This document shows, in pieces, positions 17,421 through 28,300 of a stretch of 64,000 nt of DNA; the stretch's first letter is position 1; every line of letters begins with the position of its first letter. Under the pieces are notes generated by a model. The model made no database searches. It saw nothing but the letters and a program-made list of their open reading frames with translations, and was not told the DNA's origin. A program made the position numbers and the translations under genes. The stretch comes from Vibrio methylphosphonaticus (GTDB taxonomy: Bacteria; Pseudomonadota; Gammaproteobacteria; Enterobacterales; Vibrionaceae), in the NCBI RefSeq assembly GCF_023634655.1, contig NZ_JAMKMS010000003.1:62001-126000 (forward strand), in the 5' to 3' direction.

Positions 17421-20400
17421 TCAAGCTTCTTCAATGCAAATTGCGATGTCTTTTACTTCATAGATACGAAGACCGTCTTTGCTCAAGTTGGCATCACCAA
17501 CAATGATTTTCTTACCATCTTCGTCTTTGATAGCGGTGATGTGCACATCAAGCGACATTTGTTTGTTCAACGGGTTAATTTGACCGCGATATTTCCACTT
17601 CACTTCCGATTGAATCTGACCAAATTTCGGTGAACGGAAACCCGCACCAAGGTCTTTGTTAAGTGCATAGGTTTGCATCAATTCAATGATGGCTTCTACA
17701 CCCAATGAACCCGGCATTACTGGGTCTTGATGGAAGTGGAATTGGAAGAACCAATCACTTGGGTCAATAGTGCGCTCGGCGTACAAGTAACCTAGTCCTG
17801 ACTTACCACCATCACTGGTAATTTGCACCTTGTCGATGAAGTTCAAACGTCCACCAGCTAACTGGTAATGGGGTTGAGTTACGCCATTCGCTAATACGGG
17901 TGCGTTAAAGTAACGGCTCGATTTGTCGAGTAAATCGATGGTGACATCCGGCGTGCGATTGTTGTCGATGTGCCACGGTTGCGTCACTTTTCCGTTATCT
18001 AGACCAAGCTGATCTTTCAGCGCAGCACCTTTGAAGTAACCAAACACAGCTGTACCTTCATAGAAAGGCACCCCATCAGTGCTCAACTCAAAACTAAAGC
18101 TTTGCACGATGTTGGTACCCATCATGACTGTAGAAAGCAAACGTGAGTCATTGGTGATGGTTTTACCACGCAGATCAACATTACGCAGCATTTTGCCGCT
18201 ACCGTCTAGGTTACGGAAGAACAACTCTTCACCAGGGAAGCCTAACGTCGTCCCCATGTAACCTGAGATAAAGCCATTCGGTTGCAGTGAAATTTCCATT
18301 AACACCGAGTACGGCATCAAGGTTTCATGGCTATTTTCATCGAAATACCACGCGTTTTCTGGTACTTCATATTCGGCAATACACGACGACGGCTTTTTAA
18401 AGTCGCCTCGTTTGCCGTTGATTTCTACCACACGCGTTGTGAGCTGGAGATCGCCACACGGAGTGCGCGGTGGGATCATGCCACGATAGATTGAAAAATC
18501 AGGGCCGAAGCATTTTTCAATATCGCCAGTGGCAAACTCAAACATATGATAAGGCGTGAACGGAACCGTATCAGGCGTACGATTTGGGTAATCAGGCGTA
18601 ACGGGTGCCTCTACGTGTTGCAGTGGAATCACACCTTTATTAGGTGCTGTCGCTAAGTCTGGAATTTGCGCCATCAAAGGTGCGTTTACAGACGCTTGAG
18701 GCTTAGATTTAGACTCAGTCTGTACTGGGCTAGTCAACGATTCTGCAGTCGCGGTTAGTTGAGCTGAGGTCGATTGACTCGCAAGCTCAGGATAAAGCGT
18801 ACATTCTGCTTCTTCCTTAATCATCACGCCAAGGTTTTGGAAATCAACAATCACTTTACCGTTAAGCAAAATATCGATATTCGCCTTCGCGTATGGACGT
18901 GGGCTCACCCCAATTTCCGTCACTTCCATGCGGTACGTTAGCTGTGCCGACTGTGGTAACACTTGACCACGACAACGTACTTGTTGCGGTGCGTTTTCTA
19001 GCGGCTGGAAGCGACCGTTTTCAACCAGTGTGTGCATGCCAAGGTGCATCATGTAGAACTGTAATAATTGACCACAGCCTTCTGCCATCAATGAACCAGC
19101 CATCACGTTGTCATCTTTAAAGTGACAAGGGAAATACCAGTGCTCTTTCTCTAGCTGTTTGTGACCTTCAATCAGACCTAAGCCCCACGTGCCGCCTTGT
19201 GGTTCTACTCGGCTCACTTGTTCAATCATCATGAACTTTTCTGAGCTAAAGCACAGTGACGGTTGATGCTGGTTAGATTGATGCGTCGGACCAAAACATT
19301 CCGCGATGTTCGCCGTCAACAGGTGACGTAATGCACTGTGATCAAATTGCGATTTCGGGCAATGTAATATTGGCTCAAAACGTTGCTTTGTCGCTAATTG
19401 ACGAGCCTTGATTTCGCTTTCGGTATGAATGACACCTTTACCATCCGCTAACTCTTCATCGGTGAAGAAACCAGCACAACCGTTATCCATTTTCAGGATC
19501 ATCTTGTCGCCGATAAAACACTCGTACGAGAAGAAGAACAACAAGGTATCGCCATTGCGAGCGTAGTTGTTAATGGAGATATCGTAGCGTAGCGTATCAC
19601 CACCACGTGGTAAGTCACCGAGGAAGGTTAAGGTACAATCAAGAAGACGGTAAACACGCTCACCTTTGTTCTCAAAATCAATCCCTAAGTAGCTGATCAG
19701 CATAAGATCGCACTGACCCGATTCCACCGCTACTGCCCATGGAATCTGACCATCCACTAAGTATGGCGCATCGACGGGAATATCGTACTCTGTCGTCATC
19801 GTGCTTGGCTTGTATTCCAGCATCGTTGCATCAAGCTTGGTCACACGAGACACTAATAGATAGTCGGTAGTTGGCAATCTTACGCGACGCTTGTAGCTAT
19901 CGATGATGGCGTAATCCGGGCCAAATACCTTAGCAATATCGCCTTCTGCGTATTCAACAAGATCGTCGTAATCCCAAATACATGGCTTGCGTTCAGGACG
20001 TGCTGGTGCTGCGTAAACGTTAACCGGTGCCACCGGAACGACAGGTTGCGCTTGTTCGGTTTGCGCAGCGTTTTGTACCGTGCTCACCTGACTCGCTCCG
20101 CTTACTGAGCCCGCCTCTAGCCCTTTGGTAATGTCATTCAGTTGCGCTTTAAGCAACGCATCAGCGATTTGCATGCCTTGCGCTCGCGTATTCAAAAACT
20201 CTTGGTGAACCTTCTGCGTCAACTGCTGATTTTGTTGAAATTTGCTGTGTGAGGCTGTCGCCACTGGGGTATTTGGCGCGGTTACCGCGCTATTTTTCGT
20301 GGATAAAACATCAGTCATCGTACTGTGATTACCTATTAACGGGTTTTGACTTGCTGCGGTTTGACCTGCAACAGTCGAAGTATTGATAGAAGAAGCAGGC

Positions 20401-23303
20401 GCCGCTGATACGTGGTGAGCGAGCTTCACTGGTTCCTTAGATACCGGTGCAGCGCTAGGCATTGAGTTTGCTTGTGTCATTTGCGCTATCGTTGGCACCA
20501 CAACACGTCGTTGCGGCTGCTTTCCGGCTGACTTTTGTTGAATACTTGCCAGCTGGTTTAACGGCGATTCGGTAATATGCTGGAAAATATCGCGACCACC
20601 TAAGCTCACCGATTTAATCAGCTGGCGCTTAGCATCGGTCGCTAATTCAGTGTTCAATCGAGCCGACAACGCTTGCGTTTCATGAGTCGATTGACGAATC
20701 AGTAATTGCGAACATTGACCTTCACTAATGCTAGCGACGAGTGCCTGTTTGCTCGCACCTTTTGACACGTTCTCAAGATTTAGTAAGCCATTTAACACGC
20801 TCGCCATCCCAGAAGCAGAGGCACAATGCCCCACCACTTGGCTAGCTTGAGTGTGCTTGGCTGCCACTGTAGGCAAGATTGAATCATGGTTCGCGGTATT
20901 TGAGCTGGCTGGTGCCAGGTTAAGTTCAAGGATATCTATTTGGCTTGACGTCGTCGCAGAATGCGTTAACAACGCATCGGTTACGGCTTGGCTACGCGCA
21001 CTAGAACCAAAGGCAAGCGCGGCGATTTGACCATAACTGTTCGCCTGTACTTGACTGGCGTTGGCATGATTTTCATCCACAAGAACCAAGGCCCCTGCCC
21101 CTTCACCGACATTCCAACCACTATCTTGAGCGTGCATTGCAACTGGCGTAACACTGTTTTGCAAAATGACATGTTCCGCACTGCCACTGAGGTCGACCGC
21201 TGCGATCACCACTGCATCTATTGACTCTTGTGACATCAGGTTTTGCGCGACATCAATACAACGAGCTACAGACTGCTCAGCGGCAGAAATGGTAAAGGCG
21301 GGACCATTGAAATCCCACAATGACGAAATACGTGACGCCATGATATTGCCGATAAAACTGGTGTACTGATTCAGCTTCGCCGCATCCATCACACTGTCCA
21401 TAGCAATTTTTTCAAGCGCTTGGTACTCGTCCGCGGTGAGCTCAACGCCCATGTTGGCAAAACTATCGGCCAGCTGACTGTGCAAGTTGACACGCCCACG
21501 GAACTGATGCATTTCAAGTTCCGTTTCCATCGCCACTAATACGGCTACTTTTTGCCCAGGCTCCAACTTAGCATCGCGAATGGCTTCGTCTGCCACTTTC
21601 ATCAAGAGTAGCTGCTGTGAAATCAGACGGTCATCTTCATTTGGCGGGATTTTAAAACGCAGAAAGTCCAAATCAAATTGATCAATGTACGCCCCATGAG
21701 GCACGGCGTTAAGACCAAATTGGCGCAAGAGGTCTGGGTGCTTATCTAGCCCTTTCCAACGTTGGTTTGGCAATTCTATAAAGGCGTCGTTATCCGTTTT
21801 AATAGCATTCGCCAGCGCGTTGACGCTTGGCAATGAACCAAAATGAGACGCTAGCCCTATGATGTTTAGTGGCGAAGCGCTTGGAGTGTGCTGCGGGTTA
21901 GCCAAAGGAACGACATTTGAAGGAGAGTACGCTTCCAGTAGCAAGTGTGCATTACAACCACCAAAGCCAAATACCGACACGCCCGCACAGCGCTCTGTAT
22001 TACCGGGTTTATTTGGCCATGGCTGAACTTGTCTCGGTAGCGTTTGCGACCCAAATAACCCATCTGGTGATGAAAGTGGGTTTTCAAGGTTAATACTCGG
22101 CGGCAACACGCCCTCTTTCATGGCAAAGATCATTTTCATGATCCCCGGCATACCTGCTGCTGTTAGTAAGTGCCCAAGGTTCGATTTAGCCGAACCAATC
22201 AAGGGCGCGTTACTTCCGTTAAGTTTTTCAGCAAAGAAGCGCTCCATAGACGTGAGCTCTACTTTATCACCCAGCGGTGTCCCCGTTGCATGACATTCAA
22301 TCACTTCAATGCTATCTGGCGTAAGATCCGAAGCTTGGTAGGCACGCTCAAACGCTTGCACCTGTCCTTTACTGTTCGGGCTCAGCACAAACTGACCTCG
22401 ACCATCGTTGGATAAACCAATACCACTGACTACAGCATAGATGTTGTCTCCGTCACGTTGAGCATCAGCTAAACGTTTGAGCACTAATACGCCAGCACCT
22501 TCACCAGCAAATAAGCCCTTACTGTTACTATCAAATGGCACGGAAACGCCGTGATCTGGATACGCGTGGAAAATTGAAAAGCCCATGTTAATAAAGAATG
22601 GGTCCGCACCAGAAACAGCACCTGCCAACATCATGTCAGCCTTGCCGGTGTTGAGATAATCGCACGCAAGTTTTAATGAATAGACTGAGCTTGCGCAGGC
22701 CGCGTCAAGACTAAGCTGCACATTACCCAACCCTAGAGCATCCGCTACTAACTTAGAAGCGTTATGCGCAGCTGCTCCATTGATTGCATTAAGCTGGCTT
22801 GCGTTTTCATTGGTTGGTAGCAGGGAAAACTGTTCATTACTCAATTTGCTCTTCAGCGCTTTTTCTACCATTGAATGGTACATAGGTAAAAATAGATCGT
22901 TTGAGCGTGTGGTTGGGAAAGACAATGCCCCCATGATGATACCAGTACGCGCCAACACTTCCGCGCTTAACTCTATGCCAGCGTCCTTTAGTGCCTTTCG
23001 GCTCGTGTCCAGTGCCCATAAAAAGCTCTGATCAACACCGTTGAAGTAGTCTGGCGTAACACGGTAACCCTGAGCATTAAACGTAAAGTTTTCAATATAG
23101 CCACCCTTATCGCAGTAAAAGCGATCAGACTGGCCTTGGTTACCCTGATAATCCTTTGGATTCGCCCCTAGCTTTTCAGCACTTAACGTTGAGCGTGCAT
23201 CTTTTTTATTTAATAGATTTTGCCAAAAGTCTTTCGGCGTATCGGCTGAAGGGTATTGGTTCGCAATCCCTACAATGGCTATTTTATTTTGTTGAGAACT
23301 CAA
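17421..23303 (-). CDS. pfaC: PfaC, PUFA synthase with KS, chain-length-factor and two FabA-like dehydratase domains
   Basis: 1960 residues from a TTG start. Domains in order: ketosynthase (active Cys in LDAACASS near 201), a second KS-like chain-length factor whose active Cys is replaced (ISAAEQSVARC near 680), an Ala/Gln-rich linker (about 950-1100), and two FabA-type hot-dog dehydratases (CHFKDDNVMAGSL near 1400 and HFHQDPVMPGSLGVEA near 1858). These do condensation plus dehydration/isomerisation, which places the cis double bonds. The TTG at 23303 overlaps the pfaB stop and has AGGAG 8 bases upstream. A GTG at 23357 would add 18 residues but has no such site and lies inside pfaB. Tight coupling fits one stoichiometric complex. 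Confidence 0.95.
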   Translation of the reverse strand: MSSQQNKIAIVGIANQYPSADTPKDFWQNLLNKKDARSTLSAEKLGANPKDYQGNQGQSDRFYCDKGGYIENFTFNAQGYRVTPDYFNGVDQSFLWALDTSRKALKDAGIELSAEVLARTGIIMGALSFPTTRSNDLFLPMYHSMVEKALKSKLSNEQFSLLPTNENASQLNAINGAAAHNASKLVADALGLGNVQLSLDAACASSVYSLKLACDYLNTGKADMMLAGAVSGADPFFINMGFSIFHAYPDHGVSVPFDSNSKGLFAGEGAGVLVLKRLADAQRDGDNIYAVVSGIGLSNDGRGQFVLSPNSKGQVQAFERAYQASDLTPDSIEVIECHATGTPLGDKVELTSMERFFAEKLNGSNAPLIGSAKSNLGHLLTAAGMPGIMKMIFAMKEGVLPPSINLENPLSSPDGLFGSQTLPRQVQPWPNKPGNTERCAGVSVFGFGGCNAHLLLEAYSPSNVVPLANPQHTPSASPLNIIGLASHFGSLPSVNALANAIKTDNDAFIELPNQRWKGLDKHPDLLRQFGLNAVPHGAYIDQFDLDFLRFKIPPNEDDRLISQQLLLMKVADEAIRDAKLEPGQKVAVLVAMETELEMHQFRGRVNLHSQLADSFANMGVELTADEYQALEKIAMDSVMDAAKLNQYTSFIGNIMASRISSLWDFNGPAFTISAAEQSVARCIDVAQNLMSQESIDAVVIAAVDLSGSAEHVILQNSVTPVAMHAQDSGWNVGEGAGALVLVDENHANASQVQANSYGQIAALAFGSSARSQAVTDALLTHSATTSSQIDILELNLAPASSNTANHDSILPTVAAKHTQASQVVGHCASASGMASVLNGLLNLENVSKGASKQALVASISEGQCSQLLIRQSTHETQALSARLNTELATDAKRQLIKSVSLGGRDIFQHITESPLNQLASIQQKSAGKQPQRRVVVPTIAQMTQANSMPSAAPVSKEPVKLAHHVSAAPASSINTSTVAGQTAASQNPLIGNHSTMTDVLSTKNSAVTAPNTPVATASHSKFQQNQQLTQKVHQEFLNTRAQGMQIADALLKAQLNDITKGLEAGSVSGASQVSTVQNAAQTEQAQPVVPVAPVNVYAAPARPERKPCIWDYDDLVEYAEGDIAKVFGPDYAIIDSYKRRVRLPTTDYLLVSRVTKLDATMLEYKPSTMTTEYDIPVDAPYLVDGQIPWAVAVESGQCDLMLISYLGIDFENKGERVYRLLDCTLTFLGDLPRGGDTLRYDISINNYARNGDTLLFFFSYECFIGDKMILKMDNGCAGFFTDEELADGKGVIHTESEIKARQLATKQRFEPILHCPKSQFDHSALRHLLTANIAECFGPTHQSNQHQPSLCFSSEKFMMIEQVSRVEPQGGTWGLGLIEGHKQLEKEHWYFPCHFKDDNVMAGSLMAEGCGQLLQFYMMHLGMHTLVENGRFQPLENAPQQVRCRGQVLPQSAQLTYRMEVTEIGVSPRPYAKANIDILLNGKVIVDFQNLGVMIKEEAECTLYPELASQSTSAQLTATAESLTSPVQTESKSKPQASVNAPLMAQIPDLATAPNKGVIPLQHVEAPVTPDYPNRTPDTVPFTPYHMFEFATGDIEKCFGPDFSIYRGMIPPRTPCGDLQLTTRVVEINGKRGDFKKPSSCIAEYEVPENAWYFDENSHETLMPYSVLMEISLQPNGFISGYMGTTLGFPGEELFFRNLDGSGKMLRNVDLRGKTITNDSRLLSTVMMGTNIVQSFSFELSTDGVPFYEGTAVFGYFKGAALKDQLGLDNGKVTQPWHIDNNRTPDVTIDLLDKSSRYFNAPVLANGVTQPHYQLAGGRLNFIDKVQITSDGGKSGLGYLYAERTIDPSDWFFQFHFHQDPVMPGSLGVEAIIELMQTYALNKDLGAGFRSPKFGQIQSEVKWKYRGQINPLNKQMSLDVHITAIKDEDGKKIIVGDANLSKDGLRIYEVKDIAICIEEA

Positions 23304-25399
23304 ACTGGCTCTCCTTGATGATAATTCGCTACATTTTCTGCTATCGATAAACCACACGATGTAGACACACGATTTATCTCATGCTCTAAACCGGTTAACA
23401 ATGGTGACACAGAAAGAGGAATTTGATGGGTAATGAGCTGACCAATGCATTTAAGTAGCGTGACAACATCGTCTCCGCCCTTGGCATTGGCCGCAATAGT
23501 GCAATAACCGCTCGAAACACCGTCGTTACGATTGATTTTATCAATTAGCGTGCTTGTTTGACGGTCTGCGCCCACTTCAATAAACAAACGCGCCCCTTGC
23601 TTTCGAGCACTGCGAATTAGTGAAGTAAAGTCGAGGGTGGCACAAAACGTATCGGCAATAGACTTGGCAATACTGTCACTATCGATACGGATAGGAAGAT
23701 TGTCTGGTGCCGCCTCAGTCTGGCTATTAACAGGAAGACCCGCAGCACTAATGAAGCGGATGTGTTCAGGCAAGCTATCAAACAAAGGCTGAGTATAAAA
23801 GTCACGAACTTGAGCATGTTGGCTCAAGGCTGGCGTGGTATGCATGGCTGTCACGCGATTTGCGGCAATTCCGCGCTTACCCAATTTTTTGAGCAACGCG
23901 CGACAACTGACTTCACACCCTGCCAGTACACAAGTATCACCCTGTATAATCGCAAGATACGCACGTGGAAACTCAGGAAGCAGTGTTTCAATAGCGTGAG
24001 CATCACAACGGACCACAAAGCTATTCCATTGAATCTCTTCCTCGCTATCGAGTTGCCAATCTTGCCTTACGGCCGTGAGTTCACCTGATATCGCAGTGGT
24101 AAAAATTGGGCTTGTCTGCGTCATCTCGATCAGCGCATGCGGGTTACGCCACACTCCCAAGCTTGCCCACATCGATGCCTCACCCTTAGAGTAACCTAAG
24201 GCAAAATCAGGTATGACTTGAAATTCCTCACACAACAATTGTGTTAGCAAGTAGCTGCTACCCACACCGGCGATAGCGAGCTCGCTTAGTGACATGTCTT
24301 GTGCTTCTGCAGCGTAGGTTTTGCGCGCTTGCAACATCTCTTCCAAATTCCCTTCTCGCTCTAATCGAGCAAAAAGTGATGGGAAATAGCGATGAAACTC
24401 CGCTAGCATTCCCGGATAAACGGTCCCGACACCAGGATAGACAAACGTCACACCATCTTTACTTTTAGGTGCGGCAGAGAAGCAACTACCCGATGGCGTT
24501 TTATAATGACTGCCATCCGTAAATACCGACGTCAATGCCGTCGATAAAACCGAAATTTCTTTCAGTGCTCCCTCTGCACTTGACGCCTGAATCACGATAT
24601 TTTTATGCATTGGGGTAGCAACGTTGCCACTAGGTTGCGACAACGATTGTTGAAAACTCATCAGATTCGCGCGCATAAGCTCCAGTAACCCAAGAGGATT
24701 ACTAGTATCTAACGCTTTGATCTCGCCAGATAACTGAGCTAAACCAATCTCAAGACTGGATTCAGTTTGCCCTGAAACCACAAACATCACGCGCTCGTTT
24801 GACAACAAAGACTTCGCTGGCGCTAACCCCGTTGCCTGCGTGAGAACCAAGCTCGCAGTTTTCTGACCCATCGGCGTTTGGCTATCGCTAGATTGCGCAT
24901 TAAACGTGAGTAGAGCAACTCGCGCTCGATGCGGTTGAGTAAACCAATAGCCCTCAGATAAGCTTCGTGCTGCTACCGCCTCAACGGCATTGAACAACTC
25001 GCTAAATTGCTGGGCAGCTGACAGCGCACCGAACGACGGCTGAAAACTCACATCAGACATACGACGCTTAGCTTGCAGTAAGGCTTGCTTCGCATCTGCG
25101 CCATAACCAGAAAAATACGCGTCGGGGTGAATTTTACCTTTTGCAGCCGTTAACGCACTTAGCATCAACAACCTCTTTGCTCGCGGGCCGTCATTTAAGC
25201 CTGAAATCAATTCAACGCACTCACCTTTAAGCACAGCGTCAATAGCCATTTGCAGTGAGTGTTGAAAGTCAGACTCGATAACGATCTTTCGGATCGAAGT
25301 CGCGGTTGATATTTGGTCGGCAGAAAGCTCAGAGGCACAAGCCGACTGAGCTAAAAGAGCGATGCGCAACGGCATCGCTTGTTGAGAAGATAAGCTCAC
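23300..25399 (-). CDS. pfaB: PfaB, acyltransferase-like subunit of the PUFA synthase
   Basis: 699 residues, starting at a GTG that shares one base with the pfaA stop (TAGTG). The N-terminal 300 residues look like a degenerate thiolase/KS-type region. The central and C-terminal part is a malonyl-transferase-like AT domain with the nucleophile motif GYSKGEASMWASLG near residue 403. In characterised clusters the PfaB type tracks with whether EPA or DHA is made, so this is the gene to compare for product prediction; I cannot decide that from sequence alone. It lies between pfaA and pfaC with overlapping ends on both sides. Confidence 0.93.
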   Translation of the reverse strand: MSLSSQQAMPLRIALLAQSACASELSADQISTATSIRKIVIESDFQHSLQMAIDAVLKGECVELISGLNDGPRAKRLLMLSALTAAKGKIHPDAYFSGYGADAKQALLQAKRRMSDVSFQPSFGALSAAQQFSELFNAVEAVAARSLSEGYWFTQPHRARVALLTFNAQSSDSQTPMGQKTASLVLTQATGLAPAKSLLSNERVMFVVSGQTESSLEIGLAQLSGEIKALDTSNPLGLLELMRANLMSFQQSLSQPSGNVATPMHKNIVIQASSAEGALKEISVLSTALTSVFTDGSHYKTPSGSCFSAAPKSKDGVTFVYPGVGTVYPGMLAEFHRYFPSLFARLEREGNLEEMLQARKTYAAEAQDMSLSELAIAGVGSSYLLTQLLCEEFQVIPDFALGYSKGEASMWASLGVWRNPHALIEMTQTSPIFTTAISGELTAVRQDWQLDSEEEIQWNSFVVRCDAHAIETLLPEFPRAYLAIIQGDTCVLAGCEVSCRALLKKLGKRGIAANRVTAMHTTPALSQHAQVRDFYTQPLFDSLPEHIRFISAAGLPVNSQTEAAPDNLPIRIDSDSIAKSIADTFCATLDFTSLIRSARKQGARLFIEVGADRQTSTLIDKINRNDGVSSGYCTIAANAKGGDDVVTLLKCIGQLITHQIPLSVSPLLTGLEHEINRVSTSCGLSIAENVANYHQGEPV

Positions 25400-28300
25400 T
25401 ATGACGTCAGCTCCTTTTCGGCTGTTGGCTTCGTAATGAAAGCGTCATTCAAGCTCTTACTAATGGTCACCTTTGCACCCATCATCGTCGCACTTAAACG
25501 ACCATCTTGATGGTACAGCGAGATATTCGCTTGTAACGAGCGAGCTGTGCTTTTAATCACATCAAGCTCTAACCAGCCTTTATCACCCGCTTGCAATGGT
25601 TGATAACAAACAAATTCACCAATCGCTGACGGTAAGCTTGCAGCCCCATACTTCATGCGAGCCCACACCAGCATAGCTTGTAGCAAGTAGTCTTCGGCAA
25701 ATGGCTGGCTATCTGAGAAACCATTTTTGGCGATAAACGCACCACAGTCGCTTTCGGCGATCGTCGGCAATTGACACCGAGCCAGTAGGCTCGTGTCATC
25801 AAAGCGCTCGATTGACGTAATACCTTGTAATCTCGGTCCATGGAACAAGGTGCCATCGCTATATAACGACGCTTTACTCGCCACACTTCCTGACTCGCTC
25901 GCCTCAAAATGCTTCAGAAAAGCGCTTGGAACGTCCGATGCAGTTTGTACCTCGGCAACTTGTAATTCCGCTTGATACTGAGGACGACCTTGGCAATGAA
26001 TCATTGCTTTAATTCTTCCTGAAGATTTCGCTAACGGTGACAACGTCACCGTTAGCTCTTGTACTTCATCAGTGTCAAATATCACACCTTTCAGCAACTT
26101 ATAGTTATGAACACTCACGCTCACTCCTAACTGTTGCTGCGCTGTTTCACGCATCCATTGAATGGCGCACACTGTCGGTAACACTGGGTTACCGGCAATG
26201 CAGTGGTCTTGAATAAAAGGCAGCGCCTTCGGATCCAGACTACGTGTCACAGTGATCGTTGTGTTTAGCGGACTCTTTGCAAGATGCATAGACTCCGCAC
26301 TAAGCTTTTTTACAGCCGCTTCCTTATTGTCAGAACCTTGCATGCTCGTGCCCACAAGCAATTGGATACCCGTTTCGCCCAGCAGTTGAGAACTAAATAG
26401 CTCAGCTCCCGCTTGAAGAGGAATCACGTACACACCGCGCTCTGTAAACATTTTCTTCAGAGCCGCGTTAACCATGCCGCCATCCCACGGTCCCCAGTTA
26501 AAGCTCATCACTTTCGCTTCTAGGTGACGTGCAGACAACTGTAGTGCCGCTTTGTTTAAGATTTCATTCGACATTGCATAGTCACTTTGGCCCGTATTGC
26601 CATAGAAACCAGCCGCAGAAGAGAACATCGCAATCAACTTAAGCTTGCTGCTATCAAGACCAGCTAATACCGCCTCAAGTCCACCAACCTTGGTACCGTA
26701 AACCATGTTCAATTCATCAAGCGTTTTATCTTGAATGTGTTTATCAGCAAGAACACCTGCGCCGTGAATAAGGCCTGTAATATCGCTATGAGCGGCTAAC
26801 GTCTTGCCAACCGATTCGCGGTTAGATACATCAAGGCTTAAATACTCTGCGCTCGCACCGACTTGGCTAAATGCAGCAAGCGAGGCGTTAATTTCTAGAC
26901 TGCTTAGTACAGGCTTTAACAACGCATCCACTTTCTTTGGTGTTGGCTTATCACCAGAGGCTTGTAAATGAGCAATCGCTGCAGGTTTTAGTTCGTTCGG
27001 TTGCTTACCTTTTGCCCACTGTGGAAGCTCATCAGACGTGATGTGCTTGCTACGACCAGCAAGAATAAAGTGTGATTGACACTGCTTCGCTAGTGTTAGT
27101 GCACATTCAAATGTCACACCTTTTGCACCACCAGTTACCAGTACTTTGTCGTTTTTAGTTAGCTGAGCTGCGGTATTTTTAACCAGAGCAGAACCAGGAG
27201 TTGTCGCTATTAATGTCGCTCGTCCCGATTCATTTTTCGTTGCTTCACTTAGACCTATTTCTACCGTATCTGTCTCGATATCAAAGAGCTCAGCCGTAAT
27301 AGCGTCACCTAGATGACGAGCATCTAGCGCCTTAGAAGCATCAATTGAACGACAAAATACGTTAGACCATTCGTGACTCAGTGTTTTTGTTAGACCCGAT
27401 AACGCCGCTTGGTTTAACTCAGCCACTTTCAGTTGATCACTGTCTAAGTAACCAAAACCGCCATCAATACGACTTAGCGTAAAGAACACACTACGACCCA
27501 TTACCGCGTTCAACTGTGTTTTTAAGTGCTTAGCAAACAAAAACGCAACAGTTAAAGACGCTTTAGCATCTGCGCTAAGGTTGATAGCCGAAGCGTTATT
27601 ATCGGTAGTTTCTGTTGCTTGTAAGTGAACAAAACCCGCGATGACCTTGTTTGACTTATTTAGATCAGCTTCGATATCGCCGATCACCGCGCTCACACCT
27701 GAATCATCAACACTGGCTAATGTGTAACTCGCCACTTCTGAATTTAAAGGTGATGCTGCAGACTGTGGGCAGCGTACAACCGCAACCTCAATACCGTTCG
27801 CAGTGAGTTTCTCCGCTAACACACCTGCGTTATGACCATCATCAGTGATCACTACACAAGCGTCTTTAGAAAAACAATCGACCAGTCTATCGGCTGCTGG
27901 TAACTTTTTTAGCGCCACCTCGCTGTGTGGAGGAAGTGCCATCACTGGCGTTTCCACGTTTTGTGTTTCAACAACTGACGTCGCCACTGGTGCAGCAGCC
28001 AAGTTGCCTGTCGTCGCTAACTTGCTTTGCATGTAAGCAACAATTTCACCCAATGTACGACACTCAGCCAAATCCTCTGGGTTTAACTCAGGTAGGTTTG
28101 GTAGTTGGTCTTGAACGGTTCCTAAGATCTCAACGCGTTTAATCGAGTCGATACCTAAATCGGCTTCCATATCCATCGCTAGATCCAACATTTCTGCTGG
28201 GTAACCGGTTTTGTCAGCCACGACATCAAGCATTGTCGCTTGAACATGCTCAGCGTTAAGACCACTCTCTGCCACGACCGGCGCTGCGGCAACGTCAGCT

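Noticed and set aside
23304..23357. GTG start giving an 18-residue longer PfaC
   Set aside because: No ribosome site, lies inside pfaB, and the conserved KS start is served by the TTG at 23303.
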